This document shows, one piece after another, positions 1 through 7,389 of a stretch of 19,212 nt of DNA. The notes beneath the pieces were generated by a model that saw only the letters and a program-made list of their open reading frames with translations, was not told where the DNA came from and made no database searches. This DNA comes from Propionibacteriaceae bacterium (GTDB lineage Bacteria; Actinomycetota; Actinomycetes; Propionibacteriales; Propionibacteriaceae). Position 1 is the stretch's first letter, and each line of letters begins with the position of its first letter. Where the stretch lies: NCBI GenBank assembly GCA_030544185.1, contig JAUNRO010000010.1:1-19212 (forward strand), read 5' to 3'. A program made the position numbers and the translations under genes.

Positions 1-159
1 CCCACCGACGTGCAGGCCGTGGCCAAGGACGTCATGAGCCACCGCATCGTCCTCGGCTTCGACGCGGTGGCCGACAACGTCAGCACCGCCGACGTGGTGG
101 ACCGCATCCTGGCGATGGTGCCGGCGCCCACCCCGGTCTGGAACACCCAGCCCGGATGA
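1..159 (+). CDS. MoxR-family AAA+ ATPase, C-terminal fragment
   Basis: The window opens inside a reading frame that starts at base 1 and gives 52 residues before TGA at 157-159. The visible part matches the end of the lid domain of MoxR AAA+ ATPases: a helix of the type DVQAVAKDVMSHRI, then a VLGFDA-like stretch, then a DVVDRIL helix. No catalytic motifs are in view, so the identification leans on the context. A DUF58 gene starts inside the stop codon (ATGA overlap) and two VWA genes follow, the usual MoxR-DUF58-VWA order. Family knowledge: such ATPases act as chaperones that insert metal ions or remodel partners together with VWA proteins. The 5' part lies outside the window. Confidence 0.72.
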   Translation, partial: PTDVQAVAKDVMSHRIVLGFDAVADNVSTADVVDRILAMVPAPTPVWNTQPG

Positions 160-1190
160 GTGGGCCGTCGTTCGAGACCCCTGAGGCGTACGCCTCGGTG
201 CTCGGCGTGCCCACCCGCGCGACGCTGCCACTGCACAAACTTGCCCCCGAGGCCGCGCTGCGCCGCCTCGAGCTCGCGGTGGTCCGCCGCCTGGAGGGTT
301 TCCTGCACGGCGATCACATGGGCCTGCTGCCGGGGCCGGGCACCGATACCAATGACGCGCGCGAATATGTCCCGGGACAAGACGATGTGCGGAAGATGGA
401 CTGGGCGGTCACCGCGCGGACGACCGTGCCCCACGTCCGCGACACCATGGCCGACCGCGAGCTGGAGGTCTGGGCGCTGCTCGATGTGACCCCGTCGATG
501 AACTGGGGGACCGCGGGGGTGACCAAGCGCGATCTCGGGATCGCCGCGATCGCGACGATCGGCTTCCTGTCCCAGAAGATGGGCGACCGCTTCGGCGGGA
601 TGATCATGCGCCCCGACGGCATCACCCGGCTGCCGGCGCGCTCGGGGCGGATGGCTCTGTACGCCCTGCTGCGGCGCATGCTCGAGACCCCGATCGTGCC
701 CGATCACGCCGCCGGACACGTCGACCTGCCCGAGGGCATCGAGCAGCTGATCCGCACCCAGCGCCGGCGCGGGATGCGGGTGGTGGTCTCCGACTTCCTC
801 ACCCCGGGCGACCACGAGCTCGACCCGAACGTCCCGCCGCCGTGGGAGCGGGCGCTGCGCCATCTCGCGGTGCGCAACCAGGTGCTCGCGGTCGAGGTGG
901 TCGACAAGTTCGAGCTGGAGTTCCCCGATGTCGGGGAGATCCTGATCCGCGACCCGGAGACCGATTTTGAGCGCTATGTGAATACTGGAGACGCTGCCGC
1001 CCGCCGCCGGATGGACGCCGCCAGCGCGGCCCAGCGCGAACGGATCCGGATCGCTTTGCGCCGGGCCGGGGTGGGCCACATCCAGCTCCGCACCGACCGG
1101 GACTGGGTGGCCGATATCGCCCGCTTCGTGCTGGCCTATCGACGGGTGGCCAGCATGTTGCACGCACCGCCACAAGGGGTGAGCCGATGA
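156..1190 (+). CDS. DUF58 domain protein (MoxR/VWA-associated)
   Basis: This 344-residue protein carries the DUF58 signature: an R-E-Y-x-P-G-Q-D-D-V-R-x-M-D-W core at about residues 69-83, followed by T-A-R. A VWA-like stretch follows with a degenerate metal site, LLDVTPSMNWG, at about residues 108-118 (D110, T112, S114). There is no obvious signal peptide or membrane helix, so it is probably cytosolic or peripheral. The ATG overlaps the stop of the preceding moxR-like gene by 4 nt, and its own stop overlaps the next gene by 4 nt, so translation is probably coupled. Family knowledge: DUF58 proteins accompany MoxR ATPases and VWA proteins, and their exact biochemical role is not settled. The start is fixed by the overlap; no clear Shine-Dalgarno sequence precedes it. 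Confidence 0.9.
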   Translation: MSGPSFETPEAYASVLGVPTRATLPLHKLAPEAALRRLELAVVRRLEGFLHGDHMGLLPGPGTDTNDAREYVPGQDDVRKMDWAVTARTTVPHVRDTMADRELEVWALLDVTPSMNWGTAGVTKRDLGIAAIATIGFLSQKMGDRFGGMIMRPDGITRLPARSGRMALYALLRRMLETPIVPDHAAGHVDLPEGIEQLIRTQRRRGMRVVVSDFLTPGDHELDPNVPPPWERALRHLAVRNQVLAVEVVDKFELEFPDVGEILIRDPETDFERYVNTGDAAARRRMDAASAAQRERIRIALRRAGVGHIQLRTDRDWVADIARFVLAYRRVASMLHAPPQGVSR

Positions 1191-2164
1191 CTCTGCCGGA
1201 CTGGCTGCCGAGCTTCTCGGAGCCTGCCCGCCTGTGGTGGCTGCTCGCGGTGCCCGTGCTGATCGCGCTCTATGTCCTCGCCAGCCGGATGCGCAACAAA
1301 CGCGGCATGCGCTTCACCAACACCGGCATGCTCGGCGCGGTCGTGCGCAAGCAGTCGCAGTGGCGGCGCCACCTCACGGTTGCCCTGTCGCTGCTGTCGC
1401 TGATCGCGCTGGCCGGGGCCTGGGCGAAGCCCTATGCCCAGGTCGACGTCCCCCGCGAGCGCGCCACGATCGTCATCGTCCTCGACATCTCCCAGTCGAT
1501 GCAGGCGACCGATGTGCGCCCGGACCGGTTCACGGTGGCGAAGCAGGAGGCGACGGAGTTCGTGAAGACGCTGCCGCTGCAATACAACGTGGCGCTGGTG
1601 ACGCTGTCCGGCAGCCCGAGCCTGGTGATCCCGCCGACGCTGGACCGCAATGCGATCATCCGCGGCATCGAGACCCGGGAACTGCAGGACTCGACCGCGA
1701 TCGGCGAATCCATCGTCATCGCGCTGCGGGCGCTGGATCAGGCACCGAAGCCGTCGGGGTCCAGCGATGATCCCGCGCCGGGCGCGATCGTGCTGCTCAC
1801 CGATGGGCAGAACACCGTCGGCCGGCCGGCCGAACAGGGCGCGCAGGTCGCGGCCGAGGCCCAGGTGCCGGTCTATGCGATCGGCTATGGCACCGAGAAC
1901 GGCTATGTCGATCTCGACGGCGAGCGCCAGGGTGTCCCGGTCAATCACGGCCAGCTCCAGAGCGTGGCCGAGGAGACCGGTGGCGAGGCGTTCCGCGCCG
2001 CCTCGCCGGAGGAGCTCAAGCAGGTCTATGCCAACATCGGCTCCTCGATCGGCTATGAAAAGGCCGAGCGCGAGACCACCTCGGCCTGGGCCGGCTGGGG
2101 TCTCGGCTTCGGCGCCCTCGCCGCGCTGGCCGCGATCTCGCTGGCGGCGAGGTGGCCGGCATGA
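1187..2164 (+). CDS. VWA domain membrane protein, BatA-like (first copy)
   Basis: This 325-residue protein has two N-terminal hydrophobic segments (about 14-32 and 62-80), a von Willebrand factor A domain (about 93-290) and a C-terminal hydrophobic helix (about 303-322). That is the BatA/BatB layout, with the VWA domain held at the membrane face. The metal site (MIDAS) looks complete: DISQS at 100-104, T170 in STAIGE, and D206 in LLTDG. The start is ATG in an ATGA overlap with the DUF58 gene, with AAGGGGTGAG just upstream as ribosome binding site. It shares the near-identical peptide VDVPRERATxVIV and the STAIGE motif with the next gene, so the two are diverged tandem duplicates. The role is inferred from the family: a partner of a MoxR ATPase in envelope or metal-dependent complex assembly. 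Confidence 0.88.
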   Translation: MTLPDWLPSFSEPARLWWLLAVPVLIALYVLASRMRNKRGMRFTNTGMLGAVVRKQSQWRRHLTVALSLLSLIALAGAWAKPYAQVDVPRERATIVIVLDISQSMQATDVRPDRFTVAKQEATEFVKTLPLQYNVALVTLSGSPSLVIPPTLDRNAIIRGIETRELQDSTAIGESIVIALRALDQAPKPSGSSDDPAPGAIVLLTDGQNTVGRPAEQGAQVAAEAQVPVYAIGYGTENGYVDLDGERQGVPVNHGQLQSVAEETGGEAFRAASPEELKQVYANIGSSIGYEKAERETTSAWAGWGLGFGALAALAAISLAARWPA

Positions 2165-3132
2165 CCGCGCTGCTGCTGGGCATCGAGTTCGCCCGCCCCG
2201 CGCGGCTCTGGGCGCTGCTGCTGATCCCGGCCTTCGGCGCGCTCTATCTCGGCCTGCTCTCCCTGCGCCGCAACGGCCGGGCGAATCGCCGGACCGCGCG
2301 GCTTCCGATCAACACCGATCGACCGTGGGTCCGCCATGGGGCGGTGGTGCTCGCGTTCGCCTCCATGGCGATGCTGACCGTCGCCTGGGCGACCCCCCAG
2401 CAGTCGGTGGACGTGCCGCGCGAGCGCGCGACGGTGGTGATCGTCATGGACGTCTCGCTGTCCATGGAGGCCGCCGACGTCCCGCCGACGCGGCTGCAGG
2501 CGGCGAAGGAGTCGGCCAAGGAATTCGCCGGCTCGCTGCCGCAGGGCTTCAACGTCTCGCTCGTCGAGTTCGCCGGGACGGCCTCGATCGTCGTCCCGCC
2601 CACCACCGACCGGGGCATGCTCAACGCCGCGATCGACAACCTCCAGCTGCGCGAGTCCACCGCGATCGGGGAGGGGATCTATGCCGCGCTCGACGCGCTG
2701 CTCATGGTGCCGCCCGATCCCGAGGATCCCGAGGCCAGCGTGCCGGCCACCATGGTCGTGCTGTCCGACGGTGAGTCCCAGCGCGGCCGCAGCCCCTATT
2801 CGGCGGCCGAGGCGGCGCACGAAGCCGGCGTACCCGTCAACACCATCGCCTTCGGCACCGACACCGGCTATATCATCGACCGCCGCACCGGACGCCGCGA
2901 ATGGGTGCGGGTGAACCGCGAGCAGCTCGCCGAGATCGCACGTGAGGGCGGCGGGCAAGGCTATTACGCGCCGTCGGTGGAGCGGCTGCGGGAGGTGTAT
3001 GCCGAGATCCGGCAGAGCGCGGGCACCGAGAAGGTGTTCCAGGAATCGACCTCGCGCTATGTCGGCGCCGGGCTCGTCCTCGGCGTTCTCGCCGCAGCCG
3101 GGATCGTGTCCCTGGGGGCGCGCTGGCCCTGA
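2161..3132 (+). CDS. VWA domain membrane protein, BatA-like (second copy)
   Basis: This 323-residue paralogue of the preceding gene has the same layout: hydrophobic segments at about 14-34 and 59-77, a VWA domain, and a C-terminal helix ending close to the stop. MIDAS residues are DVSLS at 97-101, T167 in STAIGE, and D203 in VLSDGES, so metal and ligand binding should be intact. A GTG at 2152 is also possible, but ATG at 2161 is preferred: it makes a 4-nt overlap with the upstream stop and has GAGG about 8 nt before it. It is the last gene of the moxR-DUF58-VWA-VWA operon; 33 nt and a possible new promoter separate it from the next gene. Its partner and substrate are not deducible from sequence. 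Confidence 0.87.
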   Translation: MTALLLGIEFARPARLWALLLIPAFGALYLGLLSLRRNGRANRRTARLPINTDRPWVRHGAVVLAFASMAMLTVAWATPQQSVDVPRERATVVIVMDVSLSMEAADVPPTRLQAAKESAKEFAGSLPQGFNVSLVEFAGTASIVVPPTTDRGMLNAAIDNLQLRESTAIGEGIYAALDALLMVPPDPEDPEASVPATMVVLSDGESQRGRSPYSAAEAAHEAGVPVNTIAFGTDTGYIIDRRTGRREWVRVNREQLAEIAREGGGQGYYAPSVERLREVYAEIRQSAGTEKVFQESTSRYVGAGLVLGVLAAAGIVSLGARWP

Positions 3133-3153
3133 GCCGGGACCCGCGCCGAGGGC

Positions 3154-3159
3154 TAGGGT
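3154..3159 (+). promoter_or_regulatory. Candidate -10 element for a leaderless yggS transcript
   Basis: TAGGGT lies 6 nt before the ATG of the YggS gene, and no Shine-Dalgarno sequence is present between them. This spacing puts the expected transcription start at or beside the ATG, the arrangement of actinobacterial leaderless mRNAs. The -35 region about 17 nt upstream (CTGAGC) is poor. The inference rests on the -10 and on the absence of a ribosome binding site. Confidence 0.4.
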
Positions 3160-3165
3160 GGATCC

Positions 3166-3906
3166 ATGACCGCAGCCGCCGACCTCGTTGCCAATCTGAC
3201 CGCCGTGCGTGAGCGCATCGCCGCCGCTGCCGTGGCGGCGGGCCGCGATCCGGGCGATGTGCGGCTGCTGCCGGTCTCGAAGACCCACGACGTCGACAAG
3301 ATCCTGGCCCTGCACGCGGCCGGGGAGCGGACGTTCGGGGAGAACCGCATCCAGGAGGCCGAGGCCAAGGCCGAGGAGCTCGCCGGCACCGACATCCGGT
3401 GGGCCGTGATCGGTCACCTGCAGACCAACAAGGCCAAGAACCTCGCGCGCTTCGCCCAGGAATTCCACGCGCTCGACTCCCTGCGCGTGGCGAAGGAGCT
3501 CGACAAGCGGCTGCAGAACGAGGGCCGGGCGATCGATGTGCTGATCCAGGTCAACTCCTCCGCCGAGCCGCAGAAGTTCGGCCTGCCGCCGGAAGAGGTC
3601 GAGGAGTTCGCCACGCAGCTCGGGCCGTTCAGCTCCTTGAACGTCATCGGGCTGATGACGCTCGCGGTGTTCTCCCGCGAGCGCGAGATCGTCGAGCCGT
3701 GTTTCGTGCGGATGGCCGAGCTGCAGCGCCGGCTGCGCGACAACGACCGGGCCGTGGGCCACTATGACGAGCTGTCGATGGGGATGACAGGTGACTTCGA
3801 GCTCGCCATCGCCCACGGCGCCACGGTCGTCCGCCTCGGCGAGGCCATCTTCGGCACCCGGCTTGATCCGAACGCCTATTGGGACGCCCGGGAGGCGCGC
3901 TCCTGA
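3166..3906 (+). CDS. yggS: YggS/PROSC-family pyridoxal phosphate homeostasis protein
   Basis: This 246-residue protein has the full length of the YggS/PLPBP family, a monomeric alanine-racemase-like barrel that binds PLP and buffers its cellular level rather than catalysing a known reaction. The PLP lysine is K39 in LLPVSKTH. Further signatures are FGENRIQEA, WAVIGHLQTNKAKN (the family usually has WHFIGHLQ; here WAVIGHLQ), QVNSSAEPQKFG, and a C-terminal LSMGMTGDFELAI plus VRLGEAIFG for phosphate binding. The stop is followed closely by a palindromic hairpin. In many actinobacteria this gene lies with divisome genes (ftsZ, sepF); here it follows the VWA operon instead. The ATG at 3166 has no ribosome binding site, consistent with leaderless translation from the -10 at 3154. 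Confidence 0.93.
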   Translation: MTAAADLVANLTAVRERIAAAAVAAGRDPGDVRLLPVSKTHDVDKILALHAAGERTFGENRIQEAEAKAEELAGTDIRWAVIGHLQTNKAKNLARFAQEFHALDSLRVAKELDKRLQNEGRAIDVLIQVNSSAEPQKFGLPPEEVEEFATQLGPFSSLNVIGLMTLAVFSREREIVEPCFVRMAELQRRLRDNDRAVGHYDELSMGMTGDFELAIAHGATVVRLGEAIFGTRLDPNAYWDAREARS

Positions 3907-3916
3907 AGCGCTGAAA

Positions 3917-3932
3917 CGTTCCCGCGGGAACG
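3917..3932. repeat. Palindrome copy 1 (CGTTCCCGCGGGAACG), probable bidirectional terminator
   Basis: A perfect 16-bp palindrome sits between the convergent stops of the yggS gene (3906) and the DUF3145 gene (3940). As RNA it folds to a 6-7 bp hairpin with a tiny CGCG loop. On the - strand it is followed by TTTC, on the + strand by CCTTTCCT, so tails are weak. The same sequence recurs at 4562-4579. A terminator is the simplest reading; a protein-binding site is possible. Confidence 0.55.
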
Positions 3933-3939
3933 CCTTTCC

Positions 3940-4437
3940 TCAGACGACGTGGTGCAGCCAGCGCACGGGGGCACCCTCCCCGGCGTACCGGAACGTCTCC
4001 AGCTCCTCGTCCCACGGTGTGCCGAGCAATTCGGCGAGGCCTTCGGCCAGGGGGGTACGCCCCAGCGCGTCGTGCGCGAGCGCGGTCTTCAGCCGGTCCT
4101 CGCTCACCAGGATGTCGCCGTGGATCCCCGTGGTGGCGTGGAAGATTCCGAGCCGGGGCGTGTAGGACCAGCGGGTGCCCTCGGTCGCCGCGGTCGGCTC
4201 CTCGGTGACTTCGAAGCGGATCTTCTGCCAGCCCTTGATCGCCGACGCGATCTTGGCGCCGGTGCCGGCCGGCCCGGCCCAGGACAGCTCGGCTCGATAA
4301 CTGTTGCGCTCGGCGGCCTGCGCGGTCCAGGACAGGTTGGTGGGGACGCCGAGGACGCCACCCACGGCCCACTCGATGTGTGGGCACAGCGCGGACGGCG
4401 CGGAGTGGACGTATAGAACGCCACGGGTCGTGCTCAT
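3940..4437 (-). CDS. DUF3145 family protein
   Basis: This 165-residue protein matches the actinobacterial DUF3145 family in length and motifs: TRGVLYVHSAPSALCPHIEWAV near the N-terminus, a central SWAGPAGTGAKIASAI and WSYTPRLGIFHATTG, and a C-terminal LLGTPWDEELE ending in VRWLHHVV. The open frame extends further upstream, but the ATG at 4437 is chosen because GGGAGGA precedes it at a short spacing and the family starts here. No membrane segment or signal peptide is seen. The family has no established biochemical function; I do not assign one. The gene is alone on its strand between two palindromes, with 165 nt separating it from the transporter gene upstream. Confidence 0.9.
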   Translation of the reverse strand: MSTTRGVLYVHSAPSALCPHIEWAVGGVLGVPTNLSWTAQAAERNSYRAELSWAGPAGTGAKIASAIKGWQKIRFEVTEEPTAATEGTRWSYTPRLGIFHATTGIHGDILVSEDRLKTALAHDALGRTPLAEGLAELLGTPWDEELETFRYAGEGAPVRWLHHVV

Positions 4438-4602
4438 CGGTCCTCCCAGGCTCGAGGGTTGCCTTCCCCGACATCCTCGGTGCGTGATTGGACGCGACTG
4501 TGACCCATTGTGCATCACGAGTCACAGGAGCACCAAGCCTGGCCGGACTTTCGTCACGTGAACGTTCCCGCGGGAACGTCTGGCGTGGCGTCAGCGGACT
4601 GG
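4438..4602. other. Intergenic region upstream of the DUF3145 gene
   Basis: These 165 bases separate the DUF3145 start from the transporter stop. They hold the second palindrome (4562-4579) next to a short TCACGTGA palindrome (4554-4561). On the - strand there is a weak promoter-like pair, TTGGTG then CACAAT with 18 nt between them. No small gene is convincing here. Confidence 0.4.
4562..4579. repeat. Palindrome copy 2 (ACGTTCCCGCGGGAACGT), probable terminator
   Basis: A perfect 18-bp palindrome 24 nt past the stop of the transporter gene on the - strand. Its inner 16 bases are identical to the palindrome at 3917-3932, so both sit at gene 3' ends and together bracket DUF3145. No U-rich tail follows it on either strand, so factor-independent termination would be inefficient; a binding site is an alternative. 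Confidence 0.5.
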
Positions 4603-5913
4603 TCAGAGGATCATCGCGGCCGTCCAGCCGGCGAGCAGCAGCGGGATGTTGTAGTGGAGGAACGTCGGGATCACCGTGTCGCGGATGTGGTCGTGCTGGC
4701 CGTCTGCGTTGAGACCGGCAGTCGGGCCGAGGGTGGAATCCGAGGCGGGGGAGCCGGCATCGCCGAGCGCGCCGGCGGTGCCGATGATCGCGACGGTGGC
4801 GAGCGGTGAGAACCCGAGCGAGAGGCACAGCGGCACATAGAGCGTGGTGATGATCGGCAGCGTCGAGAACGACGAGCCGATGCCCATCGTGACCAGGAGC
4901 CCGACGAAGAGCATCGCCAGCGCGGCCATCGCCTTGTTGCCGTCGAAGAGCGAGGCGCTGGACTCGACGAGGGAATCGACATCGCCGGTGGCGGTCATGA
5001 CCGCCGCGAAGCCCTGCGCGGAGATCATGATGAACCCGATCATCGCCATGAGCTTGATGCCCTGGTCGAAGACGTTGTCGATCTCGCCCCACCGGACCAC
5101 CCGGGCCGCGATGAAGACCATGAAGCCGACCAGGGCCCCGAGCAGCAGGGAGTCGGCGAGGATCTGCACGACGAGCGAGATCACGATCGCCGCCCCGGAC
5201 ACGATCAGTGCCCACTTGCCGCGGGGCTCCTCGGATTCGGGCCGGTCGCCGACGATCGGTTGGTCCGCATAGGTGCGGGGCTTGCGATAGGTGATGAAGA
5301 CAGCGATGAGCAGACCGGCCACCATGCCGAGGGCGGGGATTCCCATCGCCTGCATGACGTTGATGCCGGTGGTCGACATCCCCGCGTTCTCGATGTTCGC
5401 CAGCAGGATCTGGTTGAGGAAGACATCGCCGAAGCCATAGGGCAGCCACATATAGGTGGTGACCAGGCCGAACGTGATGAGGCACGCGAGCAGCCGCCGG
5501 TCGACCTGGAACCGGTTGAACGCCAGCAGCAGCGGCGGGACGAGCATCGGGATGAATGCGATGTGGATCGGGATGACGTTCTGGCTCATGATGCTCACCG
5601 CGAGCAGGACCGCCAGCAGCCCCCATTTGACCTTCGCCGAGGCCGAGCCGCTGCGGGCGATGACGAACCGCGCGAACGCCTGCGGCAGGCCCGAGTGCGC
5701 GATCGCCACCGCGAACGCACCCAGCATCGCATAGTTCAGCGCGATCCCCGCGCCGCCCGCGATGCCCTCGGTGAACGCCTCCAGTGTCGGGTTCAGCCCG
5801 AGCCCACCGACCAGGCCACCGACGACCGCGGCGACGATCAGGGCGATGACGACGTGCACCCGCGCGACGGCGAGTGCGAGCATGACAATGACGGCTAGGA
5901 GCACAGCGTTCAC
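4603..5913 (-). CDS. YuiF/NhaC-like Na+/H+ antiporter family transporter
   Basis: This 436-residue, very hydrophobic protein has about ten to twelve membrane segments. It begins MNAVLLAVIVMLALAVARVHVV, typical of the Na+/H+ antiporter-family N-terminal module, and ends with the conserved GSPASDSTLGPTAGLNADGQHDHI...TFLHYNIP block. Other conserved spots are SQNVIPIHIAFIPML and YMWLPYGFGD. Family knowledge: these IT-superfamily carriers are annotated as Na+/H+ antiporters; the Bacillus relative YuiF has been suggested to move amino acids, so the substrate is uncertain. The start is a GTG (codon 5913-5911) without a Shine-Dalgarno sequence; a promoter-like -10 only 8 nt upstream suggests a leaderless message. 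It is divergent from an ECF sigma gene, which may regulate it. Confidence 0.85.
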   Translation of the reverse strand: MNAVLLAVIVMLALAVARVHVVIALIVAAVVGGLVGGLGLNPTLEAFTEGIAGGAGIALNYAMLGAFAVAIAHSGLPQAFARFVIARSGSASAKVKWGLLAVLLAVSIMSQNVIPIHIAFIPMLVPPLLLAFNRFQVDRRLLACLITFGLVTTYMWLPYGFGDVFLNQILLANIENAGMSTTGINVMQAMGIPALGMVAGLLIAVFITYRKPRTYADQPIVGDRPESEEPRGKWALIVSGAAIVISLVVQILADSLLLGALVGFMVFIAARVVRWGEIDNVFDQGIKLMAMIGFIMISAQGFAAVMTATGDVDSLVESSASLFDGNKAMAALAMLFVGLLVTMGIGSSFSTLPIITTLYVPLCLSLGFSPLATVAIIGTAGALGDAGSPASDSTLGPTAGLNADGQHDHIRDTVIPTFLHYNIPLLLAGWTAAMIL

Positions 5914-5921
5914 AAGGGGTC

Positions 5922-5949
5922 ATTCTGTCCCAGACTGGGAGGCTGTAAG
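5922..5949 (-). promoter_or_regulatory. Candidate transporter promoter with embedded inverted repeat
   Basis: Read on the - strand: CTTACA (5949-5944), a 16-nt spacer, CAGAAT (5927-5922), then 8 nt to the GTG start at 5913. The spacer contains TCCCAGTCTGGGA (5928-5940), an inverted repeat with 6-bp arms and a 1-nt centre that abuts the -10. A repressor bound there would block RNA polymerase. The hexamers match consensus only moderately. Confidence 0.42.
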
Positions 5950-5977
5950 ACCAGGTGGCCACGGAGCAGTACCAGGT

Positions 5978-6496
5978 ATGAGACCAGACAATCCGGCGGA
6001 CGAGTTCGAGCAGGTCTTCGCCGCGACGAGCACCAATGTGCTGGCGTACTGCCTGCGCCACCTCCCGCGCGCTGACGCCGAGGACGTGGTGGGGGAGACC
6101 TATGTGATCGCGTGGAGGAGGTGGCACCAGGCGCAGCCGACACTGCCGTGGCTCCTCGGCGTGGCCAGGAACATCATCCGCGCCCAGCATCGTGCCGCCC
6201 ACCGTCGGTTTGCGCTCAACGAGCGCCTCCAGCAGTGGGATGCACTGACAGCCCCCGCTGCGGAGGTGTCGGCACTCGACCGGGCGAATGCGCTCAGTGC
6301 CTTGGCGGCTCTCTCCGATGACGATCGGGAAGCGCTGTTGCTGACCGCCTGGGACGGGCTCACGGCTGCGGAAGCGGCCGGAGTCCTGGGCTGCAGCAAG
6401 GCGACGTTTCAGGTACGCCTGCATCGCGCCCGCCGGCGACTCGACCTCCGCCTTGCCGAACCGCAGGGCCTCGCAATCCAACCCCAGGAGTCATGA
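5978..6496 (+). CDS. ECF-type RNA polymerase sigma factor
   Basis: This 172-residue sigma-70-family protein has only regions 2 and 4, as in ECF factors. Region 2 (about 8-50) contains DAEDVVGETYVIAWRRW, the core-binding and -10 recognition helix, followed by LGVARNIIRAQHR. Region 4 (about 105-158) reads LSALAALSDDDREALLL then a helix-turn-helix, LTAAEAAGVLGCSKATFQVRLHRARRRL. The open frame runs further upstream, but ATG 5978 fits the family start and has GGAG 11 nt before it. The stop overlaps the start of the next gene, a membrane-anchored CU044_5270-type protein, so the pair is translated together and the downstream protein is probably its regulator. The pair uses TAC for 5 of 8 tyrosines, unlike the TAT-rich VWA genes. 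Confidence 0.9.
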   Translation: MRPDNPADEFEQVFAATSTNVLAYCLRHLPRADAEDVVGETYVIAWRRWHQAQPTLPWLLGVARNIIRAQHRAAHRRFALNERLQQWDALTAPAAEVSALDRANALSALAALSDDDREALLLTAWDGLTAAEAAGVLGCSKATFQVRLHRARRRLDLRLAEPQGLAIQPQES

Positions 6497-7389
6497 TGAT
6501 CACGCAGCGAACCATTGAGAAGCTCCGGCCTCACGACCTCAGCGGTGTGGCCCCGGACTGGGAACATCGCCGGGCTGAGCTCTGGCAGCAGGTGGCCGTG
6601 CGGACTGTCTCCGGGAGCGCGGCGCGAGCCTCACGGGTGCGGCGGCGTACGTTCCTGCGGGTGGGCATCGCGGCCGCGGCCGCGGCGCTCATCGTGGGTG
6701 GCGTCGCACCGATCGTCCTGCCGCAGGGGTCGCCAGAGGCCCGCGCCGAGCTGGAACTGCTCGCCGACAGCGCCCGCCGGGCGGAGCCGCTGGTGGTGGG
6801 GCCGGGGCACTACCTGTACGTGCTCACCGATGTGGTGCAGACGCCACTCGAAAACCCCGAGGACGGCCCGCTCGCCCAGCGGCACGAGCTCTGGACCGCG
6901 CAGGACGGGAGCCGTGTCGTGCGGACCAACAGTGGGACGGGTGCTCTGCCGCAGGTGGACGGACCGTATCCCCTCGCGGAGAGCCCCACCGGCTGGGACA
7001 AGACCGCCGACATGCCCCGGGACCCCGCCGCGCTGGAGCGGTGGCTGCGGCTCCGTGTGTCCGGCTCGCTCACCAAGGACGAAGCGGTCTTCGTGGCGCT
7101 GACCGACATGCTGCGCAGGAACAATCCGGACCCGGAGCTGCGGGCGGTCATGATCGAAACCCTGCCGCGCATTTCCCAGGTAGTGGTCGAGACGGGCCGG
7201 GCAGACAGCCTGGGCCGGGCGGCCACCGTTATCAGCAGGGCGGAGCCGGAGCGTCAGGGCCTGGTTGACCGATACTACTTCAGCCCCGCCACGGGCCGGT
7301 TCCTCGAGCAGCAGTCCACCATTGCAGGGCAGGGTGTCTATCGAGGGACGCGCATCGAGGAACGCGTCGTGGACTCGCGTCCCGCCTGA
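6493..7389 (+). CDS. CU044_5270-type membrane-anchored protein, probable anti-sigma partner
   Basis: This 298-residue protein has a cytosolic N-terminus (1-50), an Arg-rich stretch, one membrane helix (about 56-75, Ala-rich) and an extracytoplasmic domain. The outer domain carries the CU044_5270 pattern: GPGHYLYV, then a region reading HELWTAQDGSRVVRT, PRDPAALERWLR, and a C-terminal stretch starting ADSLGRAATV. Family knowledge: such genes sit directly after ECF sigma genes in actinobacteria. An anti-sigma role is inferred from that coupling and topology; no zinc anti-sigma motif is visible. Two ATGs compete, 6493 (4-nt overlap with the sigma stop) and 6496 (better spacing from CCAGGAG); 6493 is reported. 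The gene converges on accD with 105 bases between stops and no clear terminator. Confidence 0.8.
   Translation: MMITQRTIEKLRPHDLSGVAPDWEHRRAELWQQVAVRTVSGSAARASRVRRRTFLRVGIAAAAAALIVGGVAPIVLPQGSPEARAELELLADSARRAEPLVVGPGHYLYVLTDVVQTPLENPEDGPLAQRHELWTAQDGSRVVRTNSGTGALPQVDGPYPLAESPTGWDKTADMPRDPAALERWLRLRVSGSLTKDEAVFVALTDMLRRNNPDPELRAVMIETLPRISQVVVETGRADSLGRAATVISRAEPERQGLVDRYYFSPATGRFLEQQSTIAGQGVYRGTRIEERVVDSRPA

Noticed and set aside
2053..3816. 587-codon frame on the - strand
   Set aside because: Antisense to the second VWA gene and yggS; low-complexity His/Gly/Arg-rich sequence without domains.
4554..4561. TCACGTGA as a chromosomal parS site
   Set aside because: Only the 8-bp core matches; the flanks agree with the 16-bp parS consensus at about 2 of 8 positions.
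3644..6481. 945-codon open frame on the - strand
   Set aside because: It crosses yggS, DUF3145, the transporter and the sigma gene out of frame; composition is Arg/Pro/His-rich with no domain motifs. Opposite or alternate frames stay open because stops are rare at this GC.
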